Below are positions 21,836 to 34,749 of a stretch of 64,000 nt of DNA, in pieces. The stretch is from Blasia pusilla (taxonomy: Eukaryota > Marchantiophyta > Marchantiopsida > Blasiales): assembly GCA_050084515.1 (NCBI GenBank), contig CM114275.1, forward strand, positions 23,746,001 through 23,810,000. Direction: 5' to 3'. How positions within the stretch are numbered: the stretch's first letter is position 1; each line of letters begins with the position of its first letter. The translations under genes were made by a program, and so were the position numbers. Below the pieces are notes generated by a model. It made no database searches and had not been told where the DNA came from. It saw only the letters and a list, made by a program, of their open reading frames with translations.

Positions 21836-22149
21836 TGTAGAAAACTGCTAAAAAAGGATAATTGGTGGGAAACGACTCTTACACTCACACACCACCATGG
21901 ACAACAAAACTTTTCAATGAGAGAATGAATGGAGGGTGGTCCCCTTCTCAATTATATAGGGAATGTACAAGCAACCCTAACGTTAATCTTAACCATAGTC
22001 TCAAGTTAGATTTAATTGTGATTAACCAATCCTAGTTAAAATAATCGCGCTTAACTGACGAACTAAGATTAAGCTTCCCTACTTTGTGTGAGTATCAACT
22101 GTAGCAGTTTAGGTGTCTCATAAGCTTGATTGTAACTGGATCTTCAATA
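21836..22149 (-). repeat. 5' LTR of copia element A
   Basis: 314 bp, plus-strand ends TGTAGAAAAC and TCTTCAATA. It pairs with 17328-17596 and with the solo copies at 9176-9372 and 2859-2912. The two LTRs of the element differ at many positions, so the insertion is old. Confidence 0.8.
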
Positions 22150-24032
22150 AGGGAAAGGGTGGTGATCCCCAAAAGTACATGTAAGGGGGAGACAACACGA
22201 ACTCCACTTTGAGCACCAAATGGCGTCTCAAGGGCACGGGATATGGGAATTTGGCGTTGGAACTCGAAACCCAAACCTGATCCAACTTGAAGGGAGCGGA
22301 TTTCGTAAGCCACACTTTGATTCCAACCCGTGACTCATTTTTGTGAGTCAATTCCAACTTTTCTCTGCCACCAAAACCTAAAATGACTCCTAACCCAAGG
22401 ATCATCCTACTCAACTTTGGCTTAGTGAGTAATATGTGATCTCCAATTCACAACTAAAAACATTAAAAGGAAGGGCACTTATTTAATAAAAATTGAAAAT
22501 TTTCCCACATGTATATATATGTGCATCATCAATATGAAAAAATTTCTTTGAATTACTTATTTGAAAGGCCATTCTCATTGTGGAAGATTATGGAAAAAGT
22601 TCATAAGTCCTACACAATCATTTAATTGTCCACAACAAGAAATATCAATGTTGTCATATGAATCTTACATTGAAGAGGTCATTGTAGATGAGAGAAGTTA
22701 CCTTGGTCCTTTGACTCCTTTTCTTGGATGAGCCGGACATGATTTCACTTTCTTGCTCGTTTGCTACATCAGATTGAAGCCCAAACTTCCTTCTTTTAGC
22801 TAGTGATGATTTTTTCGGGATGTCCATACTCCGGTTTTCTATGCATAATCCAATCTGGTGTCCAATGAGTTGTGCAGGAAGAAATGACTTGCATGTGTGG
22901 ATTGATTGAAAACTATGTAAATTTTATAGGTAATGAGCCCGTTCTTATGAGTAGTCTAAGTTGTATCACCATCTGCACTTTTTTTGGAACTTCTCCTCTT
23001 TGCACTCTGACGTGGCTCATCGATAAACAATCCAAGTTCATAGAGTTGAATTCTGATATCAGGTACATCACTTCATTTACTAATTGTATAATAGGACTCT
23101 ACATCTGGTTAAGAAAAACACACTCCTTACCACGAGATTGTATAGTCGGCGTTGTCTCTATTTGTGTTGAAATCTTCCTCTTCACAGATTGAACTATTCC
23201 CGCATCAAAAGTTAGAGTAGGTTCAATAGTGACTAGAAGTTATTCAAACAACAGATAAAGTCATTCAACAAGTACTCATGTTGAAAAGACCATCAACTTA
23301 TATTTAATTGCAAATCTAGTATTGAAAGAGGAGATTATCAGTGGAAATGGCTAATATATCCATATATTTAGTGTACAATTACCCAATATTAGATACAAAT
23401 CCCTCTAGTATATCAACTAGCCTCCCATAATCCTTGATAGCTAGCTCACCTCAATTATGGAAATGTCACGACAACAACCTTGCCTTACAAGCTCGAATAC
23501 TCATACTCATCATAAGAAGCCTATAATCCTCACTAGATCTCTTAAGATAATAGCACAATTGGGTCATACACAAGACCTTATCTTAAGAAACGCCCATAAA
23601 TATATTGCATGCACAAAGAGTTTATGTTTGACACCCTTATAATTATACTCAACTATCAAGACTCCCCTCACACTCAATTAACCTATCATCTCCACAAAGT
23701 CTATTGCGAGCTTTACTAAATATTACTAAATTATTGCCCTTACATGAGGTTGTACCAAGGATTTGTATGGAAAAATAGGCAAGACTTCCATATATGGCTC
23801 TCCAAATGAAAAATCAAAAACTACTTAAAATTGCCCATCTAACCTCTCCAATGAGACAATTTGACTATCCATATGCATACAAGGAATTTTCTCTTATGGC
23901 AATTACATCTTTCTCATATGAAATCTAAGTAAAATTGGCGCAAATAGCCAATTGTACTCTTGATTGTGCGGATCATCAACCAAGTATAATCTAACATATA
24001 AGACTAAAATCAAATCGGAGGTTAATCACTAT
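22150..24032. other. AT-rich intergenic stretch
   Basis: The first 40 bases (GGTGATCCCCAAAAGTACATG) resemble the inverted start of the window (1-40), so a gypsy leader scrap may be present. At 22827-22702 on the minus strand a 42-codon open block with basic residues (KKSSLAKRRKFG) starts with ATG and ends at a donor-like GTAACT; it has no partner exon. Nothing else is recognisable. Confidence 0.35.
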
Positions 24033-24037
24033 GCAAC

Positions 24038-24473
24038 TGTTGGATTCTCAACATCCACTCCTCTGAGCACCATTAATCTGATCGACCCCCTTGTATGAGG
24101 AGAAGCCTAGATTGATGGTTTCGACTTAGACGTTAAAGGAGTCATAGTAATATGACGTAGGTGGTTTGAGAAGTAGCATTACTAGGATTATCTAACCCTA
24201 TATTGCATCAGGGTGCGACTTAGATAGGGTTAGATATACCCTGGGCAAAATTTTTCTATTAATAGAAACGAAGAAAAATAGGTAAAAACCCTAGTTTTCC
24301 CGAGTAGTCAAATAGTTGGGAGCCGCAGCGCTAGCGCATTCTCGTATGTCGAGTTATCTCCATGTTCAGATTCCATGGAAGCTCTTCTGTGAGTGCACGG
24401 ACGGACTAGGCCACTTTGTATCTCTAAGTTTTGTAAAGATTACACTGATTTCGTCACTTTCTGTTTTCTCACA
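24038..24473 (+). repeat. 5' LTR of copia element B
   Basis: 436 bp from TGTTGGATTCTCAACATCC to GTTTTCTCACA. It contains a segment of about 45 bp (around 24205-24250) that the 3' LTR lacks; the break lies between CCC words. Confidence 0.92.
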
Positions 24474-24485
24474 TGGTATTAGAGT
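24474..24485 (+). other. Primer-binding site of copia element B
   Basis: TGGTATTAGAGT begins at the base after the LTR. It is the initiator-methionine-tRNA type (TGGTATCAGAGC) with two changes. Confidence 0.75.
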
Positions 24486-24545
24486 AGTAGGTTTTCCAGT
24501 ATTTTGTATCTGGCCATCTAATGTGTTTGCACAAAATCTTGAGAG

Positions 24546-25455
24546 ATGGTTACTTCTTCGTCAGTTTGTGCTCGCTCTTCTCCGTTGGGTGAAGGGAAGT
24601 TAGATGGGTCTAACTATACGTTGTGGAAGTTCAAAATGAGAACTGTCCTCGAATCATTTGAGATATGGGAAACGGCCACACGGGTTGATTCAAATCCATA
24701 AGCTACTTTGAGTTCTGCATGTTCATCTTCATCTAGGGATATCGATCCTGTTGTATTGTTGGCATGGAGACGCAGAAACGCTGATGCTCTATATGCGATT
24801 GTCACGAATGTAACTGATTCTGTCATGACTCTCATTCAACATACAACCACTGTTGCTGAGGCGTGGAACATTTTGAAGAATCAGTATGAAAGGAGGAATG
24901 AGACTCGGATTCAGAATCTGGAGAATCAGCTTACGTCTGAGAAATTTTTCAGAAGGAGAAAGCGCGGAGCAATTTTTGACAAGGATCAAGAATCTTCAAG
25001 ATCAGATGGATTCCGTAGGAATTTCAAAGTCTAGCGAAGATTTGGCACGTCGGTGCATAAGGATTTTGCCTCCAAGGTACGACAGTTTGGTCACTGCACT
25101 GAATACTCAAGTAAGACCCACGTCGCTTACTTTTGAACAATTTAGTGCAATGTTGGTAGAAGAGGAAATGCGCTTCAAAGCAAGAGAGGGAAGTGATGCA
25201 GCATTTACTGCCAACGTACAGAGAGGTAGAAATCAGGATTACAGTTCAAATGTCAAGAAGAAATTTCCAAGAAAAGCCTTCAAATGCTTTTATTGTGGTA
25301 AGCTAGATCATCTTATTAAAGATTGTAGAAAGAGGAGTCAGGATGAGAAGAACGGTTGTTTAAGACCTAAGAAGGAGTCTGGAAATTCTGTAGAACTAGG
25401 AGAACATGAAGTAGATGCGTGGGTAGCAATAGAAGAGTTTTGCACACAGGCATAA
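24546..25455 (+). pseudogene. Copia element B gag
   Basis: ATG at 24546 opens a copia gag: EGKLDGSNYTLWKFKMRTVL and ESFEIWETA, then an in-frame TAA at 24700. The frame continues with DALYAIVTNVTDSVM and EAWNILKNQYER, breaks again near 24950, and goes on in another frame with LTRIKNLQDQMDSVG and LPPRYDSLVTALN. It ends with a zinc knuckle CFYCGKLDHLIKDC (CX2CX4HX4C, 25288-25329). Gag forms the particle and the knuckle binds RNA. One stop and one frameshift break it. Confidence 0.85.
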
Positions 25456-25479
25456 CATTCCACTAAGTCAAAGAGTGAA

Positions 25480-28400
25480 GATGCATGGGTGCTCGATAGT
25501 GGAGCATCTAGGCATATGACCAATCATAAGGATTGGTATAGCTCCTTACAGCCTCTACAGGAGCCCATCGTTGTTATTGTCGGGAATAATGCAAAGTGCC
25601 CTGTAGAAGGGAAAGGCACAATTTCTTTAGTCTCACAAAAAGGAGATGAAAAGAAGTTAACTGATGTATATGTACTAGAGTTGAAGCGAAATTTGATTTC
25701 AGTGGCAGTATTATGTGATCGTGACCTAGAAGTTCGTTTCAAGAAATCTGTTGCACTCATTGAGGATGCCAATGGGAAAGTAGTGGATGAAGGTATACGA
25801 CGTGGAAATATCTACGAGTTGTATGCTTTCACGACAAGTGTAGGTACAGATCTTAGTAGAAGTAAGTTGTGGCATGAAAGATTTGGTCACCTAAGCTTTC
25901 CCTTACTAAGTCAGATGCAAAAATCTGGCATGGTTGCTGATTTACCAACAATTTCTGGAGTGTCGGATACTTGTGAAGCTTGTATGATGGGTAAGCAACA
26001 CCGAAAACCATTTCCACAAGAGTCCAACAATAGAGCAAAGGCTCCTCTAGAGTCGATACATGCTGACCTCTGTGGTAAAATGAGAATAGTGACATTAGGT
26101 GGTTCTTCCTACTTCTTATTAGTTATCGACGATTATAGTAGGAAGATGTGGGTGTATTTCCTTCGTGATAAGGCAAGTGCTTTTGGAAAATTTAAAGTAT
26201 GGCACGAGCTGGTTGAGAACGAGACAGGAAAGAAGGTACAAAAGCTTCACACCGATCGAGGAGGAGAATTCTTATCAACAAAATTCAACAAATATTTGGG
26301 GGAGCATGGAATCAAGTGACAGTTAACCACCTCACATACACCACAACAAAATGGAGTTATTGAGCATCGAAACCGTACAGTGGTGGAGATGGCAAGATGT
26401 ATGATGAAAGCAAAAGGTTTGATAGAAGGATTTTGGGTGAACTCATTATCTTGCCAGTATACATTTTAAATAGAAGTGCTACCAAGTCAGTGCAAGGCAT
26501 GACTCCTCATCAATCATACTCAGGTAAGGTACCATCAGTCCAATATTTCAGGACTTTTGGTAGTGAGTGTTTTGTACATATTCTTAAAGCATCGAGGACC
26601 AAGCTCGAGTCCAAGAGCAGGAAGTGCATCTTTATGGGATACAGTGATGAGTCTAAAGCTTATTGCCTTTGGTGTCCTGAGGAAAAGAAGATGCTTGTAA
26701 GTCGTGATGTGGTGTTCCAGGAATAGCCTTGTCTAGTGGCGGATATCACTGGTCCGTCCACATTATCATCAAACGAAGAGATAACCCACCAGAGCACACC
26801 ACCAATGTTTACACCAGATCATCAAGAAGAAGAATTTGGTGATGATTACAAAGAGCAACCTGCTCTTCCACTACGATCGTCATACCCTAAGTGAATAAAG
26901 CAGCTCTTGGATAGTAAGGATCCACCAACAACTGATGAAGTTGTTACACATCCAAGGAGATCCAAGAGAGTAGAGGAGCAGAATAGAGCTTCCGCACATC
27001 TCGTCAACATGGCCCTGATGACAGAGGTCTTGAAGGTGGAATAGCCATCATGCTTGGATGAGTCCCTGGCTCATCCTCAATGGAGAGAGGCCATGCAGAT
27101 GGAGATGGACGCTATTCAGAGAAATGAAACTTGGACTTTGGTTGAAAAGCCAAAGGACAGGAAAATAATACGCACCAAGTGGGTGTACAAGACCAAGTAC
27201 AAATCGGACGGTACATTGTATAAATTCAAAGCGAGGTTGGTTGCACAAGGATGCTCACAAATCGAAGGTTTTGACTACTATGAGACTTTTGCTCCTACTG
27301 CAAGGATGACAACCATTCGAATTGTACTAGCGGTTGCAGGAACAAGACGTTGGCCTGTATACCAATACGATGTGAAGTCTGCCTTTCTGAACGGGAGTCT
27401 CAAGGAGGAGGTATATGTTTCTCAACCACCAGGCTTTGAGACACCCGGATCAGAAGAGAAAGTTTGTTTACTTCATCGAGCATTGTATAGGTTGAAGCAA
27501 GCCCCAACGGTATGGTATCAACGAATAGATACATTCTTTCGAGAGAAGGGTCTCATCAAGAGTCCGTCAAAAGCAAATTTGTATGTGTTTTGCGAAGATG
27601 AGATGTATATGTTGATAGTCCTATATGTGGATGATCTTATCATCATAGGAGACCATAGTAAGAAAATAGAGGAAATGAAGGGAGTGTTGAAATCTGAGTT
27701 TGAAATGTCAGATTTAGGTCTTCTGCACTACTTTATAGGGGTGGAAATTTGGCAATAGTCAGATTCTATTTTTCTCTCTCAACAGAAGTATGCTAGAGAA
27801 ATCTTGAAGGCATCCAGGATGAGCGAGTGTAAGGCAGTGGTCTCACCAATGGAGGTAGAGTTGAAACTCTCGATGGAGGATGTTTCACCATTGGTAGATG
27901 AAAAGTTATATAGAAAGCTTGTAGGCAGTTTGATATTTTTGTGTAACACTAGACCAGACATTAGCTTCGCTGTGGGAGTGTTGAGTAGGTTCTCAACTAA
28001 GCCTCGTGAGAACCATTGGAAGGCAGGGATGCGTGTGTTGAAGTACATCAAAGGCACTATCGAGTATGGCATCACCTATGGAGCAGGGACGGAAATGACA
28101 GGTTTTTGTGACTCGGATTGGGTAGGAGATTCAGATTCTCGAAAATCAGTTTCGAGTTATTGCTTCTTGGTAGGATAAGGTGTGGTGTCATGGGTCAGCA
28201 AGAAGCAACCTCAAAGTGGCTCTTTCTTCTCGAGGAAGATACAAGGCGGCTTGTTATGCTTCTTGTGAAGCAAAGTATGGTTGAGATGGATATTGAGGAC
28301 ATAGGAGAAGCACCAGAAAACGCCATCAGAATGTGGTGTGACAATCGAGTTGCATTGCCATAGCACATAATCCGTGTTTCATGCTCATGCTCGAAGCACA

Positions 28401-28555
28401 TAGAGATCCAATATCACTTTGTTCGTGAATTGATCGAGAGAGGGGTTTTGAAGTTAGTCTATTGTCCAACAGAGGATAACCGCATGGACATCTTCACGAA
28501 AGCTTTGAGCGGAGATCGCTTCACCGACATCTGAAGGGTCTTGGCATAGGTCCAA
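25480..28555 (+). pseudogene. Copia element B pol
   Basis: Protease with intact VLDSGASRHMT (25489). Pre-integrase KLWHERFGHLS with CEACMMGKQH. Integrase core HADLCGKMRI, DDYSRKMWVYFL and HTDRGGEF, then a stop at 26317 before TPQQNGVIEHRNRT. A further block ends at 26726 (CIFMGYSDESKAYCLWCPE). Reverse transcriptase at 27054-27758 with TKWVYKTKYKSDG, YDVKSAFLNGSLKEEVYVSQ and the catalytic YVDD (LIVLYVDDLIIIG). A stop at 27756 splits it from the RNase H region, where DSDWVGDSDSRKSVSSYCFL is seen at 28110-28175. The tail with CPTEDNRMDIFTKAL ends near 28510. Confidence 0.88.
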
Positions 28556-28591
28556 GACAAAGAGTCCACATGAGAGTGGATATTGAGGGGG

Positions 28592-28982
28592 TGTTGGATT
28601 CTCAACATCCACTCCTCTCGAGGACCATTAACTGATCGGCCCCCTTGTATGAGGAGAAGCCTAGATTGATGGTTCCGACTTAGACATCGAAGGAGTCATA
28701 GTAATATGACGTAGGTGGTTTGAGGAGTAGCGTTACTAGGTTTATCTAACCCGGAAAATTTTTTCTATTAATAGAAACAAAGAAAAATAGGTAAAAACCC
28801 TAGTTTTCGCGAGTAGTCAAATAGTCGGGAGCCGCAGCGGTAGCGCATTCTCGTATGTCGAGTTATCTCCATGTTCAGGTTCCATCGAAGCTCTTCTGTG
28901 GGCGCACGTACGGACTACGCCACTTTGTATCTCTAAGTTTTGTAAAGATTTCAGTGATTTTGTCACTTTCTGTTTTCTCACA
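28592..28982 (+). repeat. 3' LTR of copia element B
   Basis: 391 bp, starting TGTTGGATTCTCAACATCC after the purine tract ATTGAGGGGG and ending TTTTCTCACA. Several substitutions and one deletion separate it from the 5' LTR. Confidence 0.92.
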
Positions 28983-28987
28983 GCAAC

Positions 28988-31510
28988 CAAAAAACATATC
29001 ACTAAAGGGCTAAGTGCTATTCTTATTTTTTGATTGAAATTTCCAATATTAAAATTAAATATTTTATATTAGTATAAATAAATTGTGACCAGAAATTTCT
29101 TAATGCAGATATAACATCCCTTACTAATCGTACAAGAACCTGTTACCAGGGACGAGTAAGGTCATTAAATACCAAGAAGTTAGTCTCAATGCTATGCAAT
29201 GGTGAATCCTACTCATGTTAGTTATAACATTTGGCTATTAGGAAGAACAAAAATCTAGAGGGCCTTTCCATTCGTGTTCACAAGTTAGAGCTATTTGCCT
29301 TTCAACCCTTTCAGCAAATTGTTATGGTTTAAGGCTAAGAGATTTGGAAGTATGATCTTGGTAGAAACTACCACACATAACCCTACTTTCTCCTTGAATT
29401 CCTTCACTTGCAAGGATATAACTAGCAAATTTAAGGCTACATTATATTAGATACCAAATTCATCTCTAATTTAGGTTGTAATTGAGTGATGAAAATTATA
29501 GGTACTCAATTTTGACACAGAGTTTTTTTTATGGAGGATATGATAGTGTAGTGAAATATTTGAGTAATCCCATATACATTCTTTATGAGGAAAAAGCGGA
29601 AAGTGAGACCTCTAACTTGGAAAAGATAGTGGATTACATCTCTAGCTCCAACCTCTCATTATTAACAAGAATGTTGGACAAACTTCAATTGAGCTTGATT
29701 TAGCGAGTTGCATCTTGGCTTTGTATGCTACTTCTTGCATTTGTATGCTCGTTTGTATGTTGTACTTTGAATTGTAAAGAGATCATGGGCAAAGAGAGGG
29801 TTTGCAAGTTTTTTTAAATGACTTTAATGCCTTGAAATTATGAATTAAAGTGCAACTTGAATGCTAAAGGGAAAATATGTTTGTATTCATCATATCATTT
29901 CTACCATTTCTCTTGAATTTCTATTCAATGATAATCTCAATGACGCAAATTCAATGAGGTTTGCAATTGAAATCCTAGAGACTCCTATTAAATAATAACT
30001 ATATACCGATTATTATCATTGTGACATGCTACCTTACTTAAACAATATCTCAAAGACCATGATACTCTTAACAATTTGGGTTGTTAAAATAAGAATTCTA
30101 CAAGCACTAGACTCCTATAAGACTAAATTTTAAAGTGCTTGGTCAAGTCTTTGTATTAAAGGTAATTTTTCTTCATTTATTCTAAGAAAAACTTCCCTAT
30201 AATATGAGAAATTGAATGGTGACAAAGCACGACACATTCTCAAAGTAGGTGGAAGGAGCTAGGGTCATGATTATATACTTCTGTTCATCTCATTTCCATA
30301 ATAAAGTACCTCGATGATTTTTTTTATCACCACACCTCTAATTGTGACAACAAGAAAGAGAATACGTATAGCTCTTTACCTAATCGCCTAAGGGGTGGAT
30401 TCCATGCGCGCAGGATATCGGCAACAATAGAGCGTCACAGAGTTTTTTGCGCCCAAAAGTTTTGGGCGCAGAATTCATCCAGCGTCCTCGCGACCTATTT
30501 AACTAAAATCCGTTAGAAACTAGTTGAAACCAATGGGTGTTACCTTCGCAAACCGTTGGATAAAATTTTTGGACCCAGAAAATAGGTCCCCGTGACCTCC
30601 ACACGTGCCCATGGAATCGGGCCCTAAGGCTTTGAATAACCCTAGTCTTACCTCTTCTTAATGGTACCCATTGTGATAGCGTCATTTCACAAAGTGTAAG
30701 CTTATTAGGGTTGTTCAAAGCAATTGTCTTAACTTTGGGGTTAAAATATCTAAAAAAATTGGGACCCAAAATCATTATTGCTTGAGTCACATATATGATC
30801 TCGAACAAATATTTAAAAGAATACTATATACAATATATTAGTGGAAAGAACAATGTACCAATGATTGTGGCCATACAATGATTATTCACTCCACCTACTT
30901 AGAGATAAGGACATAAATTCCCCTTACAAGTAAAGAGGATGAGGTTGTAGAGTTATAGTTCGTATGAACACTTGTAAGAAGTGAAACTAGTATACTTAGA
31001 AAACTATCATGTTATTAATTATAAGTAAGGTCACTTTGGTGATTGAGATTAACAATCGTGATCCAAGTTAAAACAAATTTTATACAGAAGGAGTTTATTA
31101 TTTTGACGTCTTCTACATTGTTGGTTTTGCCATTGGTCAAGCAAAAATCATGCCCATTTTTCCATGTGTCATGTAACCAAGGTGTTGAAAATACATATTA
31201 ATGCTCCTATTTGTGCTATCATTTTGGTTAATACGTGTCGTATGTTAAATTCTCATCTCATGCCACGTGTATTGGGGCTTCACAATTAATTCATAAAAAA
31301 TGTTTCATTTCTCTTAAAGGAAGGGAAGAGAGAAAAAGGTAAGAAATAATGTAATAATGATTTTAACCAAGGAGGATTTCACAAGAAACTATGTCATAAT
31401 TTTATTTTCAATATGGGAGAGGAAAAGAGAAAGAGATAATTTTTCAACAAAAGAGGACTCAAAAGAGAAACAAAATATCTTTTAATTTATTGCCTTTACA
31501 TATAACAATA
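28988..31510. other. AT-rich intergenic DNA
   Basis: No coding region is supported. The only notable structure is a 23-bp palindrome at 30448-30470 with half-site TGCGCCCAAAA around a single G. The rest is AT-rich with short poly-A and poly-T runs. Confidence 0.5.
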
Positions 31511-31801
31511 GTTACGGCCCCTACATATACTCCTGGTTTTTGTTTCTCATCATGTGGCCTATCTACGTGTCTTTACACAAGTTCAATAGCTAAATTCTCC
31601 CTCCTCCCTCCTCCCTCCTCCCTCTGAAAGCCCGTTCATTGGTTTTTGTTTGTGCCTTTGTAGTTACGGCCCCTACATATACTCCCAATTTTTTTTTCTC
31701 ATCATCTAGCCTATCTGCGTGTCTTCACCCAAGTTCAATAACTAATTTCTCCCGCCCCCCTCTCAAAGAGAACACATTGGTTTTTGTTTGTGCCTTTGTA
31801 G
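31511..31801. repeat. Tandem duplication, period 152 bp
   Basis: Both units start GTTACGGCCCCTACATATAC (31511 and 31663), contain TCTCATCAT, CTATCT-CGTGTCTT and CAAGTTCAATA, and end TTGGTTTTTGTTTGTGCC. A CCTCCCTCCTCC microsatellite lies in unit 1 (31597-31625). Related TTTACGGCC words recur at 51703-51745. Confidence 0.8.
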
Positions 31802-34749
31802 CCTAACCTCGTCCATCGGATCTCTTATGGGACTTGTGTGATTTTCTTCTCCTCTCAAAAGGGTCACACACTTGTTTCAACATATCAACAAGATAGTGCT
31901 TTAAAATGAACTTTCAAAAGAATTCGAAAAATTCAGTTTTAAGAGGGGAAGAGAGATTTAGTAGGGTAGGGAGATGAGATAGGGTAGGAGTAAAGAAGAG
32001 TGGAGAGGATCCCTCTAGTTCCCTTCACTAAAATACTAGTTACAGCCCTTCCAATCACTTTTGTTTCTTATTTCTTCTCTCCACTATCCACTTGTCCTCC
32101 ACGCGTATTTATCATTAATTACCATTTTTTCACAAAACATGAACTAATGATTTTTTTAATTAAAAAATCCTCTAACAGCAATGACTGACGAATCTCCTCA
32201 TTTCATTTTAACCGCCCCAAATATAGCGAGGTTAATAGGCATTTGTGAGGATGCCACAACAACCCTTTAGGATGATTGTTCTTTCCTCACATCCTGCGCT
32301 ATGGTTTGACTCCAAATTTAGGTTTTTTTTTTATACTTAGAGCAAGTGTCCTTCTACGCAAACCTTGTAAGCAAGCTTTGCGGCTCTACACGTTTTGATA
32401 GATGCATCTCTTAACGTAGTTTATGTTTGTTCCGTGGCTTTGTCTCTTGACACGCCGTCTTCGCTGTGATTAAGCCTAGTGTCAACTTAATGGAGATTGT
32501 GTTGAAATCTCACCTACATGCCATGGGTGAGTTTCTCTCCATGTTTGCTATACCCATTGCCATACTCGAGAGGTTGTGGAGCCCAAATGGTGGCACAAGG
32601 GAGATTGCTACAAGGAGCAACGGCGGCGAAGAAGACTCATATTTATAGTCGACTCCACGATGGACATCGATTTGTTCCCTTTGCCAGAAAAATGTACTGG
32701 GCTATGGGGGAGAGGTTTGGCTCGTTCCTTGCAGAGTTCACTCATCATCTCCAATCGAGAAATGGGTTGTCCTTAACTACTGCGATTCTTTATTGTAGGC
32801 AACAAGTCTCCATAGCTTTGAAGCGTGCCGATGCTAATGGGCTTTTGAGGCAACTCAAGTCATCGAATACGTCAACGCTAGACGCCCACTTAGTAGTAGT
32901 TATAGTTATGTTAGATTTGGTGATGTTGTTTAGTGAGTTTAATTGAAAGGGAGTGCGCCCCTTCTTCCTTTTGACTCGATGTGACCTTTGGATACTCTAT
33001 GAGTCCCCCTCTTTTGTTTTACTGATGCGTTTTCATCATGCAGATTTGTCGAGGTTCATCTTCTTTCCCGTACTCATGAAGTGACTCATTCAGTTGTTGA
33101 GAGATTGAGTTAATGCCAAAAATCTAAAATTTTCTGTTCCGGAGAAATTGACTTAATGACGGCTATCTAAATTTGCGCTATGTAGGTTTGCTGTAGATTT
33201 CTGCAACTTGATTGTTGACATCGCTTGAACATAGTATGGAGGACATGAATGGGGAAGGACTGGGATTTTTTCGTCAGGTATTTAAACCTTGGATTGAAGT
33301 GATGTATTTCCGCTGTGATATTCTACTCTCTCATCTTCTTCAATCTGCTTTACAAGCTCATTTTGTATTCTGAATGTCCAGGTGCTCTGAGACCTTCTTG
33401 ATGGTAAAAGTTTTTCCCCTTCTACCCAGGGTGTGACTTTTTTCTGATGTTGCATTGAATTTTAATTTTTCTGCGTGGGTTGCTCTCAATGCTGATCTTT
33501 ACGTGTTGGCGTTGCGTTGTGGATCCAGTACGTTGCTTTCATCTCTTCATCAGTTCCGCTGGTCATGTATCTCTGATCACAGTGAGTGCTTTGTGTTTTT
33601 ACTGTCCGAAATCATTGCAGTTGGACTCTTGTGCGCATACCATGTTTTGTGTTTGTTTCGGAGGTATTGAATTTTCGGATGTCCTTATGGCCTCATGTGA
33701 CATTGTTCATATCATAGTATTCTGAACTCCACGCCAAACGTTAACCACGATTACGAAGCCGTGTAAATTTTCCTGATTCTCTCTTGTCCTTTTCGCTCCC
33801 GGATCGCATGCTTGGTAGATGATTTCAGTCCCTGATGAGTCTTAGAGGTCGCACGGGGTCAGCAATCATGGCTGCATAGACCGTCGATACTGAAGAATCC
33901 CTGTCGTCGCTTGTTTATTTCTACAGAGAGGAGCTGCATCTCTCGTATGCTCGAGAGATGCAGCTCTCTCTCGCTCTCCGCCTCTAGAAGATCTGCCCCT
34001 GTGGAGGTGGCAACCCTTGCGGCTGTAGGGAGGAGCGCAACTCACAGTCCCAAGGAAGATTGAATCCCTTTGTCGAAGATAGATTCCAAGAGAGGCGGCC
34101 TGAGACTTTTTCACTTCACATCTGAAACACAAATATTCCCATTCCTTAGTTCTTTCTCTTTTGAACATGAAATTCAACGTGACCAAACATTCTTGTAAGC
34201 AGGTGATGCGCAAGAACTACTGCACAACAATTGCAAGCTTCTAGACGATCATTGATGGGCAGAAAACATTCTCGTAACTGCTCGAACAGCACATCACAAG
34301 TTGAGCTTGTGATGGATGTAAAGGGCATGTTGAAATCAAACATGAGGAAAGATTTCAGCTAACCATTTCCTTTGTCTGAATGGAGACGATGTGATCAATG
34401 TAACCGATTGAGGAACACTGTTAGAGGCAATAGAGGAGAAGATGGTGGCGAAGGTTGGAAGTGTCAAATTCTAGTGATAGTAATACACCCGTGCTCATTT
34501 CATGGTGGTGTAGTTGAAATTGGTGGTTCCATAGATTTTATTGCTGCAGCTTGACCTTGAACTGACTTTGTCGGATTTTGGGTTATTTGAACTCAACATA
34601 TGATGTGCTTTCACCATTGTTCTAGGGCTAAAAAACTGGCAACAATTTTGAAGGTGTGCAGAGATTGGTAGCCGTGGTCAAGGAGACTTTCATTGATGTA
34701 TACATTCTAGTTGGTGCCCATGCGATGCATGGTTCTATTTTAAATTACT
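31802..34749. other. Intergenic DNA without a supported gene
   Basis: A plus-strand open stretch at 32650-32940 (FARKMYWAMGERFGSFLAEF, HHLQSRNGLSLTTAILY) looks protein-like but cannot be named and has no clear start. A perfect hairpin sits at 33931-33966. Nothing else is supported. Confidence 0.35.
33931..33966. repeat. Perfect hairpin, 15-bp arms
   Basis: GAGCTGCATCTCTCG, a 6-base spacer TATGCT, and the exact reverse complement. GA/CT repeats flank both arms. Confidence 0.85.

Larger units (their letters stand above)
24033..28987 (+). mobile_element. Copia element B with target-site duplication
   Basis: A complete insertion: GCAAC at 24033-24037 and again at 28983-28987 flank LTRs of 436 and 391 bp. 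The primer-binding site, gag, protease, integrase, reverse transcriptase, RNase H and polypurine tract are in the standard copia order. LTR differences and many stops in pol show it is old and inactive. Confidence 0.92.

Noticed and set aside
22702-22827. Minus-strand 42-codon exon with a basic, nuclear-signal-like stretch
   Set aside because: A start and a donor are present, but no downstream exon or family could be found; kept only as a note in the intergenic entry.
32518-32946. Open frame of 142 codons, plus strand
   Set aside because: The latter half looks protein-like but no domain or exon structure was found, and the first half overlaps other frames.
34372-34480. CW-type zinc finger (WRRCDQCNRLR ... 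WKC)
   Set aside because: The spacing W-x-x-C-x-x-C ... W-x-C is suggestive, but the key W after the second Cys is missing and there is no neighbouring exon.
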